Assembly: GCF_017876295.1 (NCBI RefSeq)
Contig: NZ_JAGINT010000002.1
Location: 744,001 to 808,000, forward strand
Reading direction: 5' to 3'
Source: Kribbella aluminosa
GTDB taxonomy: Bacteria; Actinomycetota; Actinomycetes; Propionibacteriales; Kribbellaceae
DNA length: 64,000 nucleotides
The notes beneath the pieces are model-generated. The model worked only from the letters and a program-made list of their open reading frames with translations, ran no database searches and was not told the origin of the DNA. Every line of letters starts with the position of its first letter. Position 1 is the first letter of the stretch. Position numbers and translations under genes: made by a program. Positions 48,507-56,209 of this stretch are shown here, one piece after another.

Positions 48507-49775
48507 ATGTCTACGCAGGCAGTGGTGGCGGGTACGCGGGATGTGGTGGCGGGGCTGTTGGGGGCGGGGTTCAACGGTGCCGTCCGGCTGCCGGGTGAGG
48601 CGGAGTACGACGAGCAACGGCGGTCGGTGATTCCGTCGGTGGATTCGCGTCCGCTCCTGATCGCCGAGGCGTACGGGCGGACCGACGTCCAGGCGGCGGT
48701 GCGGACCGCTCGGGAGTACGGCGTACCGATCGCGGTGCAGGCGACCGGGCACGGGACGCGGGTGCCGGCGGACGGCGGGATCCTGCTGAAGACGACGCCG
48801 ATGACGACGGTGCTGATCGACCCGGAGCGGCGGATCGCCAAGGTCGCGCCGGGTGCGCGGTGGGGCGCGGTGCTCGACGCCGCCCGGCAGTTCGGGCTCG
48901 CGCCGTTGTCCGGCTCGCACCGGGACGTCGGTGTCACCGGGTACACGCTCGGCGGCGGCGTCGGGTGGCTGGCCCGCAAGTACGGGTTCGCGGCCGACAG
49001 CGTCATCCGCGCCGAACTCGTGACCGCCGACGGCCGCCTGGTCACCGCGAGCGCCGAGCACCACCCGGACCTGTTCTGGGCGATCCGCGGCGGCACCGGC
49101 AACTTCGGCGTGGTCACCTCGCTGGAGTTCCGCCTGTACCCGGTCCGCGAGGTGCACGCCGGCATCGTGTATTACGGCATCGACCGCGCCGCCGCGATCC
49201 TCCGCCGGTACCGCGACTGGACCGCGACGATCCCCAACGACCTGAGCACCGCGGTCGTCCTCACCCGCGTCCCCGGCACCGAGCAGCGGGCCGTCGCGAT
49301 CAAGGTCCTGTACGCCGGACCCGCCGAGCTCGCCGAACACCTGCTGAAGCCGCTCTTCGCAACCGCCGGGCCGCGTCTGGCGGGAGAGCTCGGAACCATC
49401 GAGTACGCCGACGCCGCGATGGGCGGCACACCCGCGCGGCACCTGGACTTCCTGGACACGCTGACCGACGAGGTGATCGACATCGTCGCCGAACTCGAGG
49501 ACGCGACGGTCGAGGTACGGCACTGGGGCGGCGCGATGGCGCATCCCGGGCCGGGCGCCGGACCTGTCGGGCACCGCGCGGCGGCGTACTCGCTGATCAT
49601 CGACCGCGAGGTCGCCGACCTATCGTGCTCGGGCCGTACGTTCGTGAACTTCCTCGGAGACCCGAGCCGCGCGGACACGGCGTACGACCCGAAGGACCTG
49701 CGGCGGCTGCGTGAGGTGAAACGGGCCTACGACCCGTCGAACCTGTTCCACCTCAACGCGAACATCCGCCCCTGA
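48507..49775 (+). CDS. FAD-linked (BBE-type) oxidoreductase
   Basis: A 422-aa berberine-bridge-type flavoprotein. The FAD-binding PCMH domain covers residues about 35-210 (VPIAVQATGHGTRVPADGGI, LSGSHRDVGVTGYTLGGGVG, RGGTGNFGVVTSLEF). The C-terminal BBE segment is DLRRLREVKRAYDPSNLFHL. It lacks the family's 6-S-cysteinyl CxxC-type site, so FAD is held by one His or non-covalently. Substrate unknown; often secondary-metabolite or sugar oxidation. Start ATG 48507 or GTG 48498. Confidence 0.87.
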   Translation: MSTQAVVAGTRDVVAGLLGAGFNGAVRLPGEAEYDEQRRSVIPSVDSRPLLIAEAYGRTDVQAAVRTAREYGVPIAVQATGHGTRVPADGGILLKTTPMTTVLIDPERRIAKVAPGARWGAVLDAARQFGLAPLSGSHRDVGVTGYTLGGGVGWLARKYGFAADSVIRAELVTADGRLVTASAEHHPDLFWAIRGGTGNFGVVTSLEFRLYPVREVHAGIVYYGIDRAAAILRRYRDWTATIPNDLSTAVVLTRVPGTEQRAVAIKVLYAGPAELAEHLLKPLFATAGPRLAGELGTIEYADAAMGGTPARHLDFLDTLTDEVIDIVAELEDATVEVRHWGGAMAHPGPGAGPVGHRAAAYSLIIDREVADLSCSGRTFVNFLGDPSRADTAYDPKDLRRLREVKRAYDPSNLFHLNANIRP

Positions 49776-49779
49776 GGGA

Positions 49780-50748
49780 TCAGACCGTACCGGTGTTGCC
49801 GTAGACGGAGACGTGGACGTGGTCCATGTGGTTCGCGGTCGGGCTGCCGCGGTCCGGCATCGCGCGCCAGCCCTCGCTGCTGCGCTGCACGGTCCAGATG
49901 TGCTGCTCCCAGATGAGCTGGCTGACGCCGAGCTTCTGGTAGTTCGCCTTCAGCCAGTCGGCGATCTGCTGGCCCTCCGACGCGCTGTTGATCATGATGT
50001 CCACCGCGTGGCCGGTCGCGTGCTCGGAGCCGGTGTCTCCGGCCCGCAGACCGCCGTACGTGCTGATGTCGGGATACATCGCGCAGATCGCCCGGTGCAC
50101 CCGGATCGCGTCCGGGGTCAGCCCCTGCTCCATGGCGGAGCCGGACTTGCAGGCGGCCTGGGAGATCGCACCGACGACCTGCGCGACCGGCTTCGTGGCG
50201 GACAGGTACTGCGACTTCACCCAGCTGGACTTGCCGCCGCTGACGACCTCGGAGTACAGCCCGTCGACCTTGCCGGTGACCGAGACCTTGGTGCCCTTCG
50301 GCAGCACGTCCAGCAGGAGGCCGGTGAGCGGCAGCGACCAGAGGTTCACGTCGGTGGTGGTGTACTTCGTGCCGGAGATCGTCGGCGGCGCCGTCACGTC
50401 TTGGCTGGCGCGGGTCTTCGCGGCGGTCGGCTTCGGGATCGGCGCCTGCTTCTTCAGGTGCTTGGCCGTCGGGCTCGACGTCGGCTTCGGCGTACTCGGT
50501 GTCGCCGTGGTGGTCGGGTTGATCGGCGGGCGCAGGGCGTCCCGGCTGACCTTGGCGTCGCGCGACAGCTGCAGGGACGAGCTGGCGATCGACGGGTCGA
50601 GCTGGACGTGCTGGCTGGGGAACGCCACCGCCGAACCGGTGGCCACCATCGCCACCGCCGCGCCGGGGATCGCAACCTTCACAATGCCGGGCTGGAGCAC
50701 CTTCGGACGCGATTGACGGTGCCGCGCCTGACTATGTCGACCTGCCAC
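49780..50748 (-). CDS. secreted SH3-like/ARB_07466-type cell-wall protein
   Basis: A 322-aa exported protein. A signal/anchor segment (VKVAIPGAAVAMVATGSAVA) is followed by a Thr/Pro/Lys-rich linker (residues about 75-115), an SH3b-like domain (TTDVNLWSLPLTG to SSWVKSQYL) and a C-terminal domain with GSEHATGHAVDIMI and MDHVHVSVYG. The two His-rich blocks resemble zinc-peptidase (M15/MepA-like) folds. It probably acts on, or binds, peptidoglycan. GTG 50748. Confidence 0.75.
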   Translation of the reverse strand: MAGRHSQARHRQSRPKVLQPGIVKVAIPGAAVAMVATGSAVAFPSQHVQLDPSIASSSLQLSRDAKVSRDALRPPINPTTTATPSTPKPTSSPTAKHLKKQAPIPKPTAAKTRASQDVTAPPTISGTKYTTTDVNLWSLPLTGLLLDVLPKGTKVSVTGKVDGLYSEVVSGGKSSWVKSQYLSATKPVAQVVGAISQAACKSGSAMEQGLTPDAIRVHRAICAMYPDISTYGGLRAGDTGSEHATGHAVDIMINSASEGQQIADWLKANYQKLGVSQLIWEQHIWTVQRSSEGWRAMPDRGSPTANHMDHVHVSVYGNTGTV

Positions 50749-50959
50749 TGGAGACCCAATCTGCCGAGACCAAAACGTTATCGACCGGAGGAGTCAAGCA
50801 CACATCGCCACGCGGGTTCGAATCGACCCGGAGTCTTAACGCATTGCGAACATCCACAGGCTGACCCCCGCCGTGACCTGACCGCTATCCGGAAGTAACC
50901 CGTTCGAGATCAAACGCTTGGTGGTCAGAACCGGGTTGGGGTTGACTGCGCTGGTGGGA

Positions 50960-51175
50960 TTTCGGGTCGAGAGTTTCGCGGCGACGTTGGTGTCGCGGTC
51001 GCAGCTGACGATCCGCTCGGCCAAGGAGTCGGTCAACGCGCTGCTCGCCGGCCAGGACGCCGATCAGGCAGCGGTACGGCGGTATCGCGAGACGATCGCG
51101 TCCGGTGAGCTCGCGGAAGGCATCGACGCCTTCACGCAGAAGCGTTCACCGGAGTGCGTCTGGCATTCCCGTTGA
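50960..51175 (+). pseudogene. enoyl-CoA hydratase 3' remnant
   Basis: C-terminal end of a crotonase-family protein: SQLTIRSAKESVNALLAGQD, AAVRRYRETIASGELAEGID and AFTQKRSPECVW, the usual family tail (with Cys for Phe). The first three quarters, including the active site, are missing. It overlaps the 3' end of the convergent YCII gene. Confidence 0.65.
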
Positions 51176-51505
51176 GATCAGCGTGCCGCGGAGCTCGACC
51201 CGGTCACCGACCGCTGCCGAGACCTGCGACGCGATCGACTGCGCGCGAGCGTCGTCGGCGTCGATCAGGAAGAACCCGGCCAGCTGCTCCTTCGCCTCGC
51301 CGAACGGCCCGTCGGTGACCACCTGCCGGCCGTCCCGGAGCTGGACGATCCGCCCCTGCTCCGGCGGCACCAGCCCTTCCGAACTGATCAGCTCACCGGA
51401 GCTCGCCAGCTCCTGCTCGAGCGCGATCAGCCGCTTGAGTGCCGCCTCGTCCTCGGCGGTCCACTCCCGGTCGACGCTCCGGAAGATCATCACGACGTAC
51501 TTCAT
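51146..51505 (-). CDS. YCII-related protein
   Basis: A 119-aa YCII/DGPF-family protein. MKYVVMIFRSVDREWTAEDE and VTDGPFGEAKEQLAGFFLID carry the DGPF motif (here DGPFGEAKE). Such proteins often accompany ECF sigma factors; one such pair lies at 53344-54929, but this gene has no adjacent sigma factor. Function unknown, possibly an enzyme-like dimer. Confidence 0.87.
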   Translation of the reverse strand: MKYVVMIFRSVDREWTAEDEAALKRLIALEQELASSGELISSEGLVPPEQGRIVQLRDGRQVVTDGPFGEAKEQLAGFFLIDADDARAQSIASQVSAAVGDRVELRGTLISTGMPDALR

Positions 51506-51530
51506 GAGATCACCGTAACCACCCGCACCG

Positions 51531-51563
51531 ACAGAACCCCGCGGACGGTCCGCGGGGTCCTGT
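51531..51563 (-). terminator. terminator of the MFS-DUF6131 unit
   Basis: ACAGAACCCCGCGGAC (51531-51546) pairs with GTCCGCGGGGTCCTGT (51548-51563) with one mismatch and a tight loop. It lies downstream of the small membrane protein gene. Confidence 0.75.
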
Positions 51564-51574
51564 GCTCGTTCCGA

Positions 51575-51730
51575 TCAGTACCAGTGGCGCCTGCCGCCGA
51601 TCAGGCGGCCGGTAGAACCGACGACCCAGAGCGCGGCTCCGATCACGAGCAGGATGATGCCGACGGTCCACAGGATCGAGATGTGCAGCAGGAACCCTAG
51701 GAGCAACAGAATCAGTCCGAGGACGAGCAT
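51575..51730 (-). CDS. DUF6131 small membrane protein
   Basis: A 51-aa protein almost entirely made of two hydrophobic segments: LVLGLILLLLGFLLHISILW and GIILLVIGAALWVVG, ending RLIGGRRHWY, the pattern of DUF6131 proteins. Strong ribosome-binding site (GAAAGGAGG) before ATG 51730. The start lies inside the MFS gene's 3' end (19-bp overlap), so it is co-transcribed with it. Function unknown. Confidence 0.85.
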   Translation of the reverse strand: MLVLGLILLLLGFLLHISILWTVGIILLVIGAALWVVGSTGRLIGGRRHWY

Positions 51731-53172
51731 GATGCCTCCTTTCTCGGGGGCCGCCGCGCGGACGTGGCGGCCACGGACCTCCGGTGCCCACTCCCCGGGC
51801 CGTGAACCTCCAACAGTTGTTTGACCAGCAGGCATCCGGTGATCCCGATCGCGATGAACACCCACACGGTCGCGAACGCGATCCGGTAGCCGTGGGTGAG
51901 CGCGACCGGCGTGGATCCCGACGTACCGGTGGTGGCGACGGCGGACACCACGGCGATGCCGACCGCACCGCCGATCTGGAAGCTTGCGTTCTGCAACCCG
52001 GACGCGATGCCGGCGTCCTCGCCCGCCACGTCGCTGAGGGACGCGATCGAGCCGGCGACCGAGCCGGCACCCAGCCCGGCGCCGAAGATCGTGAGACCCC
52101 AGAACGCCAACTCGAAGTACCCGGACGTCACGGTGAGCCTGGTCATCAGCGTCGTACCGACTCCTGCGGCCAGGAGCGACACGAACGCGACCCTGCGTGG
52201 GCCGACGCGTGTGACGAGGTGCTGGCCGACCATGGACCCGCCTACCGCGGTAGCTGCGAGTACTGCGGACATGAGGCCGTAGCGAACCGCTGACACACCA
52301 AGAGCGAGCTGGGCGTACTGCGTGTAGACGAAGTTCAGGCCGAACGCCGCCAGGCCCCAGCTGATCGTGATGAGGTTCCCACCAACCAGTGCGCGCGAGT
52401 GGAAGATCCTTAGCGGTACGAGCGGTGCAGCCGACCGCTTCTCGACGAAAACGAACAGCACGAACAGGAGGCCGGACACCAGCACCAAGAGCACCGTCCG
52501 GAGCACAGACGACGCAGGGGCCTGGATGACGGCGTACACGAGCACAATGAGCCCAGCCGTGACCGTTGCTGCACCAGCTACGTCAAACCCGCGGCGGCCC
52601 GATCCACGGCTGTCCTGCAGCAGTAGCGGCGCCAGTAGGACGACCATTACGCACACGGGCACGTTGATGAAGAAGATCCACTGCCAGCCGAGCCCGTCCG
52701 TCACAGGGCCTCCGATGAGCGAGCCCGCCGTACCTCCCACGCCACTGGTCGCGCCCCAGATCCCCAGCGCCTTGTTGCGATCCGGACCCGACGGGAAGGT
52801 GGTCATCACGATCGACAACGCACTAGGAGCCAGTACGGCGGCCGCAGCACCCTGTAGCCCGCGGGCGAGCACCAGTGCGTCACCGCTCCACGCGAACCCG
52901 CACAGCAGAGAGGACCCGGCGAACAGCAGCAGCCCGGTCATGAACACGCGCCGCCGCCCGAGCAGGTCGGAGATCCGCCCGCCGAGCAGCAGGAGTCCGC
53001 CGAACATCAGCGCGTACCCGCTCGGCACCCACTGCACGCCTCCGATCGAGAACGCCAGTTCCCGCTCGATCGACGGGATCGCGACCAGCACGATCGACGC
53101 GTCCAGGATGATCATGAACCCGGTCAGACACAGCAACGCGAGCGCGAGCCAGCGCTTCGATTCCGGCACCAT
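51712..53172 (-). CDS. MFS drug transporter (DHA2 type)
   Basis: A 486-aa transporter with about fourteen hydrophobic segments, the EmrB/QacA type. LTGFMIILDASIVLVAIPSI is the DHA2 motif D1 region and GRISDLLGRRRVFMTGLLLF the loop 2-3 motif A; GPVTDGLGWQWIFFINVPV is motif C-like. Probably exports toxic compounds. A 10-bp inverted repeat upstream (53243-53273) may be its operator. The Ser/Arg-rich tail is unusual and overlaps the next gene. Confidence 0.88.
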   Translation of the reverse strand: MVPESKRWLALALLCLTGFMIILDASIVLVAIPSIERELAFSIGGVQWVPSGYALMFGGLLLLGGRISDLLGRRRVFMTGLLLFAGSSLLCGFAWSGDALVLARGLQGAAAAVLAPSALSIVMTTFPSGPDRNKALGIWGATSGVGGTAGSLIGGPVTDGLGWQWIFFINVPVCVMVVLLAPLLLQDSRGSGRRGFDVAGAATVTAGLIVLVYAVIQAPASSVLRTVLLVLVSGLLFVLFVFVEKRSAAPLVPLRIFHSRALVGGNLITISWGLAAFGLNFVYTQYAQLALGVSAVRYGLMSAVLAATAVGGSMVGQHLVTRVGPRRVAFVSLLAAGVGTTLMTRLTVTSGYFELAFWGLTIFGAGLGAGSVAGSIASLSDVAGEDAGIASGLQNASFQIGGAVGIAVVSAVATTGTSGSTPVALTHGYRIAFATVWVFIAIGITGCLLVKQLLEVHGPGSGHRRSVAATSARRPPRKEASCSSSD

Positions 53173-53242
53173 CAGTCATCTCCAGTACGGCGGGACACCC
53201 CGGCTGAGCGTCACTCGCCAGGGACGTCGGCGCCGACCTGCT

Positions 53243-53273
53243 GTACTTCGACATATCGCAACTGTCGAAGTAC
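53243..53273. promoter_or_regulatory. palindromic operator candidate upstream of MFS gene
   Basis: Perfect 10-bp inverted repeat GTACTTCGAC (53243-53252) and GTCGAAGTAC (53264-53273) with an 11-bp spacer, 70 bp upstream of both the MFS start and the divergent YCII start. No regulator gene is adjacent. Confidence 0.65.
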
Positions 53274-53343
53274 GGCCTCCCTGCTTCGACGTACCTGGTG
53301 ACTGGAGGTCACAGCGGCCTCCGCTGGGGACAGGATGGTGTCT

Positions 53344-53706
53344 GTGAAGTACATGCTGCTGATCTACAGCAACGCCGAGAGCTGGGAAGGCCTGTCCGCC
53401 GAGCAGCGCGAGGGCTTGGTGCAGGCGCACGAGTCGTTGGCGCAGGAGCTGACCGAGCAGGGCCTGCTGGTCAGTGCGGCCGGTCTGGCGGACCCGATCA
53501 CGACACGGACTGTACGGGTGGTCGACGAGACCGCGACCACCACGGACGGGCCGTACGCGGAGGCCAAGGAGCACCTGGCCGGGTTCTACCTGGTGGAGTG
53601 CGACGACATAGACCAGGCGATCGGGTACGCCGCCCGGCTACCTGACGCGGAGTACATGGCCGTGGAGGTGCGGCCGGTGATGGACATGTCCGGGCTGGAG
53701 ATGTGA
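53344..53706 (+). CDS. YCII-related (DGPF) protein
   Basis: A 120-aa YCII/DGPF-family protein: MKYMLLIYSNAESWEGLS, TTTDGPYAEAKEHLAGFYLV. Its stop overlaps the start of the sigma factor. This partnership of DGPF proteins with ECF42-type sigma factors is well known. GTG 53344 is preferred over ATG 53335 because it matches the usual MKYMLLIYSN start. Confidence 0.88.
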   Translation: MKYMLLIYSNAESWEGLSAEQREGLVQAHESLAQELTEQGLLVSAAGLADPITTRTVRVVDETATTTDGPYAEAKEHLAGFYLVECDDIDQAIGYAARLPDAEYMAVEVRPVMDMSGLEM

Positions 53707-54929
53707 CGAACTTCGAGCTGCTGCTGCGGGAACAGGCGCCGCAGGTGCTGAGTGCGCTCGTCCGGCACTACGGCCACTTCGACCTCGCTGAGGAGGCCGT
53801 ACAGGAGGCCTTGCTCGCGGCTGCTCAGCAGTGGCCGGAGGAGGGCGTACCGGACAACCCGCGCGGCTGGTTGATCCGGGTCGGGTCGCGGCGGCTCACC
53901 GACCTGCTCCGCAGCGAGTCGGCGCGCCGGCGGCGGGAGGAGAACGCGGCGCAGCTCGCCGCGCCGGAGGAGTTCGTTGCCTCGGGCCCCGAGATCGACG
54001 ACCCGGGCGGGCGGGACGACACGCTGACGCTGCTGTTCCTCTGCTGCCATCCGGCGTTGTCGGCCGCATCGCAGATCGCGCTGACGCTGCGGGCCGTCGG
54101 CGGTCTCAGCACGGCGCAGATCGCGGCGGCGTTCCTGGTGCCGGAGTCGACCATGGCGCAGCGGATCAGCCGGGCGAAGCGGAGCATCAAGCAGGCCGGC
54201 AGTACGTTCGAGATGCCCCCGGAGGCGGAGCGCGACGAGCGGATGGGCGCCGTACTGCACGTCCTCTACCTGATCTTCAACGAGGGCTACACGGCGTCGT
54301 CCGGTACGTCGCTGCACAGTGCGGAGCTCACGGCGGAGGCGATCCGGCTGGTGCGCGGCGTACGGAAGCTGCGGCCGGACGACGGTGAGGTGGCAGGGCT
54401 GCTGGCGTTGATGCTGCTCACCGACGCGCGGCGGGCAGCCCGTACCGGTACCGACGGAGCCCTGATCCCGCTTGCCGAGCAGGACCGGTCGAAGTGGGAC
54501 CGTGCCGCCGTCGTCGAGGGTGAGGCTCTGGTGAGTGATGCGTTGTCCCGGACGCAGCTGGGGCCGTACCAGGTACAAGCGGCGATTGCTGCGGTACATG
54601 ACACCGCAGAGCGCGCGGACGCGACGGACTGGCGCCAGATCGTCGCGCTGTACGACGTACTCGAGCAGTTGGTCGACAACCCGATGGTGAAGCTCAACCA
54701 CGCGGTAGCGGTCGGTATGGCGGTCGGCCCGCAGGAGGGGCTCGCCGTACTCGAGCCTCTTGCCTCGGACGACCGCATGAACCACCGGCTGGAAGCAGTA
54801 CGCGCACACCTGCTGGAGATGTCCGGTGACCTGGCTGCTGCGCGGGAGAGCTACCTGTTGGCGGCACGGCGCACGACGAGTGTGCCGGAGCGGCACTACT
54901 TGCAGTCGAAAGCGGACCGCCTGGCGTGA
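53703..54929 (+). CDS. ECF42-type RNA polymerase sigma factor
   Basis: A 408-aa sigma factor with a long C-terminal TPR-like extension. Region 2 is residues about 10-75 (LVRHYGHFDLAEEAVQEALL, NPRGWLIRVGSRRLTDLLRS), region 4 about 110-170 (VGGLSTAQIAAAFLVPESTM, RISRAKRSIKQAG). The rest (LIFNEGYTASSGTSLHSAEL and following) is the ECF42-specific extension thought to regulate activity in place of an anti-sigma factor. GTG 53703 overlaps the DGPF gene stop (GTGA). Confidence 0.92.
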   Translation: MTNFELLLREQAPQVLSALVRHYGHFDLAEEAVQEALLAAAQQWPEEGVPDNPRGWLIRVGSRRLTDLLRSESARRRREENAAQLAAPEEFVASGPEIDDPGGRDDTLTLLFLCCHPALSAASQIALTLRAVGGLSTAQIAAAFLVPESTMAQRISRAKRSIKQAGSTFEMPPEAERDERMGAVLHVLYLIFNEGYTASSGTSLHSAELTAEAIRLVRGVRKLRPDDGEVAGLLALMLLTDARRAARTGTDGALIPLAEQDRSKWDRAAVVEGEALVSDALSRTQLGPYQVQAAIAAVHDTAERADATDWRQIVALYDVLEQLVDNPMVKLNHAVAVGMAVGPQEGLAVLEPLASDDRMNHRLEAVRAHLLEMSGDLAAARESYLLAARRTTSVPERHYLQSKADRLA

Positions 54930-54941
54930 GATGTTGGACCG

Positions 54942-55574
54942 GTGGATCTCACCAGGGCCTCACTCCTCCGGGAGATGTTGAGTGGCACCGAGTTGGGTAA
55001 CCGGACCACGGAGTTCGGCTACGCGCTCCGGCGGTTCACCACGAGACGTAGCGGGCTGATGCTGTTCGGGCCGGTCGACGAGGAGCCGTGGCACCTCACC
55101 GCCCACTTGGACGACGAGCTGCGCATGGCCGGTGTTGAGGACATGCGGCCGTCATTGGTTCGCTGGGCGCCGCCGTCGGATGCTCCACCGCACCTGGCGA
55201 TCGGGCTGGACCGGCTGCGCGACGCCGGTCGTGGCGAGTCGTTGCTGGTGGTTGCCGAGGACGCTCCCGCCGACACGTTGCTGGAGCGCATCAGCGACGT
55301 CCGGAAACGCGGTACGACGATCTTCAGCATCGGCAACGGTGACGAGGAGTTGACGTCGCTCAGCCACGAGGTGCTCGTACCTGAGCTGCTGGTGCCGGAC
55401 GGGTTCGGGTGGTCCACTCGTGAGATCGAGCCGGAGAACCCCATGATCGACGAGGGCTTCGAGACCGCCCAGCACCTGGTCAGCCTCGCGGCTGCCGACG
55501 ACGAGGCCGGCCAGTCCGGTTGGCGCCGCCGCCTACGCAACGCCATCGAGCGCCTCAGCGGCGAGCCGGCGTAG
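54942..55574 (+). CDS. conserved hypothetical protein
   Basis: A 210-aa cytoplasmic protein with no recognised family. Near the middle, LLVVAEDAPADTLLERISDV and GTTIFSIGNGDEELTSLSHE resemble a Rossmann- or SIS-like alternation of strands and helices. It begins 13 bp after the sigma factor stop, so it may be part of that operon. GTG start at 54942. Confidence 0.65.
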   Translation: MDLTRASLLREMLSGTELGNRTTEFGYALRRFTTRRSGLMLFGPVDEEPWHLTAHLDDELRMAGVEDMRPSLVRWAPPSDAPPHLAIGLDRLRDAGRGESLLVVAEDAPADTLLERISDVRKRGTTIFSIGNGDEELTSLSHEVLVPELLVPDGFGWSTREIEPENPMIDEGFETAQHLVSLAAADDEAGQSGWRRRLRNAIERLSGEPA

Positions 55575-56085
55575 CTCGACGTTCGAAGATGAGCTCCAGG
55601 CCGTCTTCCTCATCCCACTGTTCACCGTTCTGGACGAATCCGAAGCCGGCAATGGTGGCGAGCGATGCCTGGTTGGTGGGGCTGATCGTGGCCCGCACGG
55701 TCTGGACCAGGGGTTCGGCGGCGGCGCGTTCCAGGAGCGCGGTCACGATCGACCTGGCGTGACCCTGCCGCCGGTACGGCGGGTCGACCGTGTAGCCGAT
55801 CTCCACCATGCCGGCCTCGTCCGGTGGACCGTGGAAACCGGCATACCCGACGACGACCCCGTCGACCACGGCGAGCTTGACGAGCCACCCGAAGGTGCTG
55901 GGATCCCGGGTCAACTGGTCGAGGCGGTACTGCCAGAGCCACTTCGCCCGGTCAGTGAGGAACTCCTCGCCGAGTGGGAATCCGAGCTCGGCCTCTGCCG
56001 CTGGGCGGTCGTCGCCCAGCAACGCGCTCAGTGCGGTACCGGTCATCTCGACGAAGCGGACCGCTGGAGAGGAGACAATTGCCAT
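55555..56085 (-). CDS. GNAT family N-acetyltransferase
   Basis: A 176-aa acetyltransferase. The acetyl-CoA binding loop is YRRQGHARSIVTALLERAA, after the strand GMVEIGYTVDPP, and a later ISPTNQASLATIAGFGFVQN with the C-terminal GNAT pattern. Acceptor unknown. Convergent with the hypothetical gene (20-bp overlap). Confidence 0.88.
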   Translation of the reverse strand: MAIVSSPAVRFVEMTGTALSALLGDDRPAAEAELGFPLGEEFLTDRAKWLWQYRLDQLTRDPSTFGWLVKLAVVDGVVVGYAGFHGPPDEAGMVEIGYTVDPPYRRQGHARSIVTALLERAAAEPLVQTVRATISPTNQASLATIAGFGFVQNGEQWDEEDGLELIFERRATPARR

Positions 56086-56209
56086 AGCCCCATCTTCACC
56101 TCCAGCCCCTCCGCGGACGACCCATTAACTGCCGGGGGGCCGGCGGTCATCGCGTCGTCCGCTCCAACGAACTTGGCCACGGTGCGCACCAAATCGGGCC
56201 CCAGCCAGG

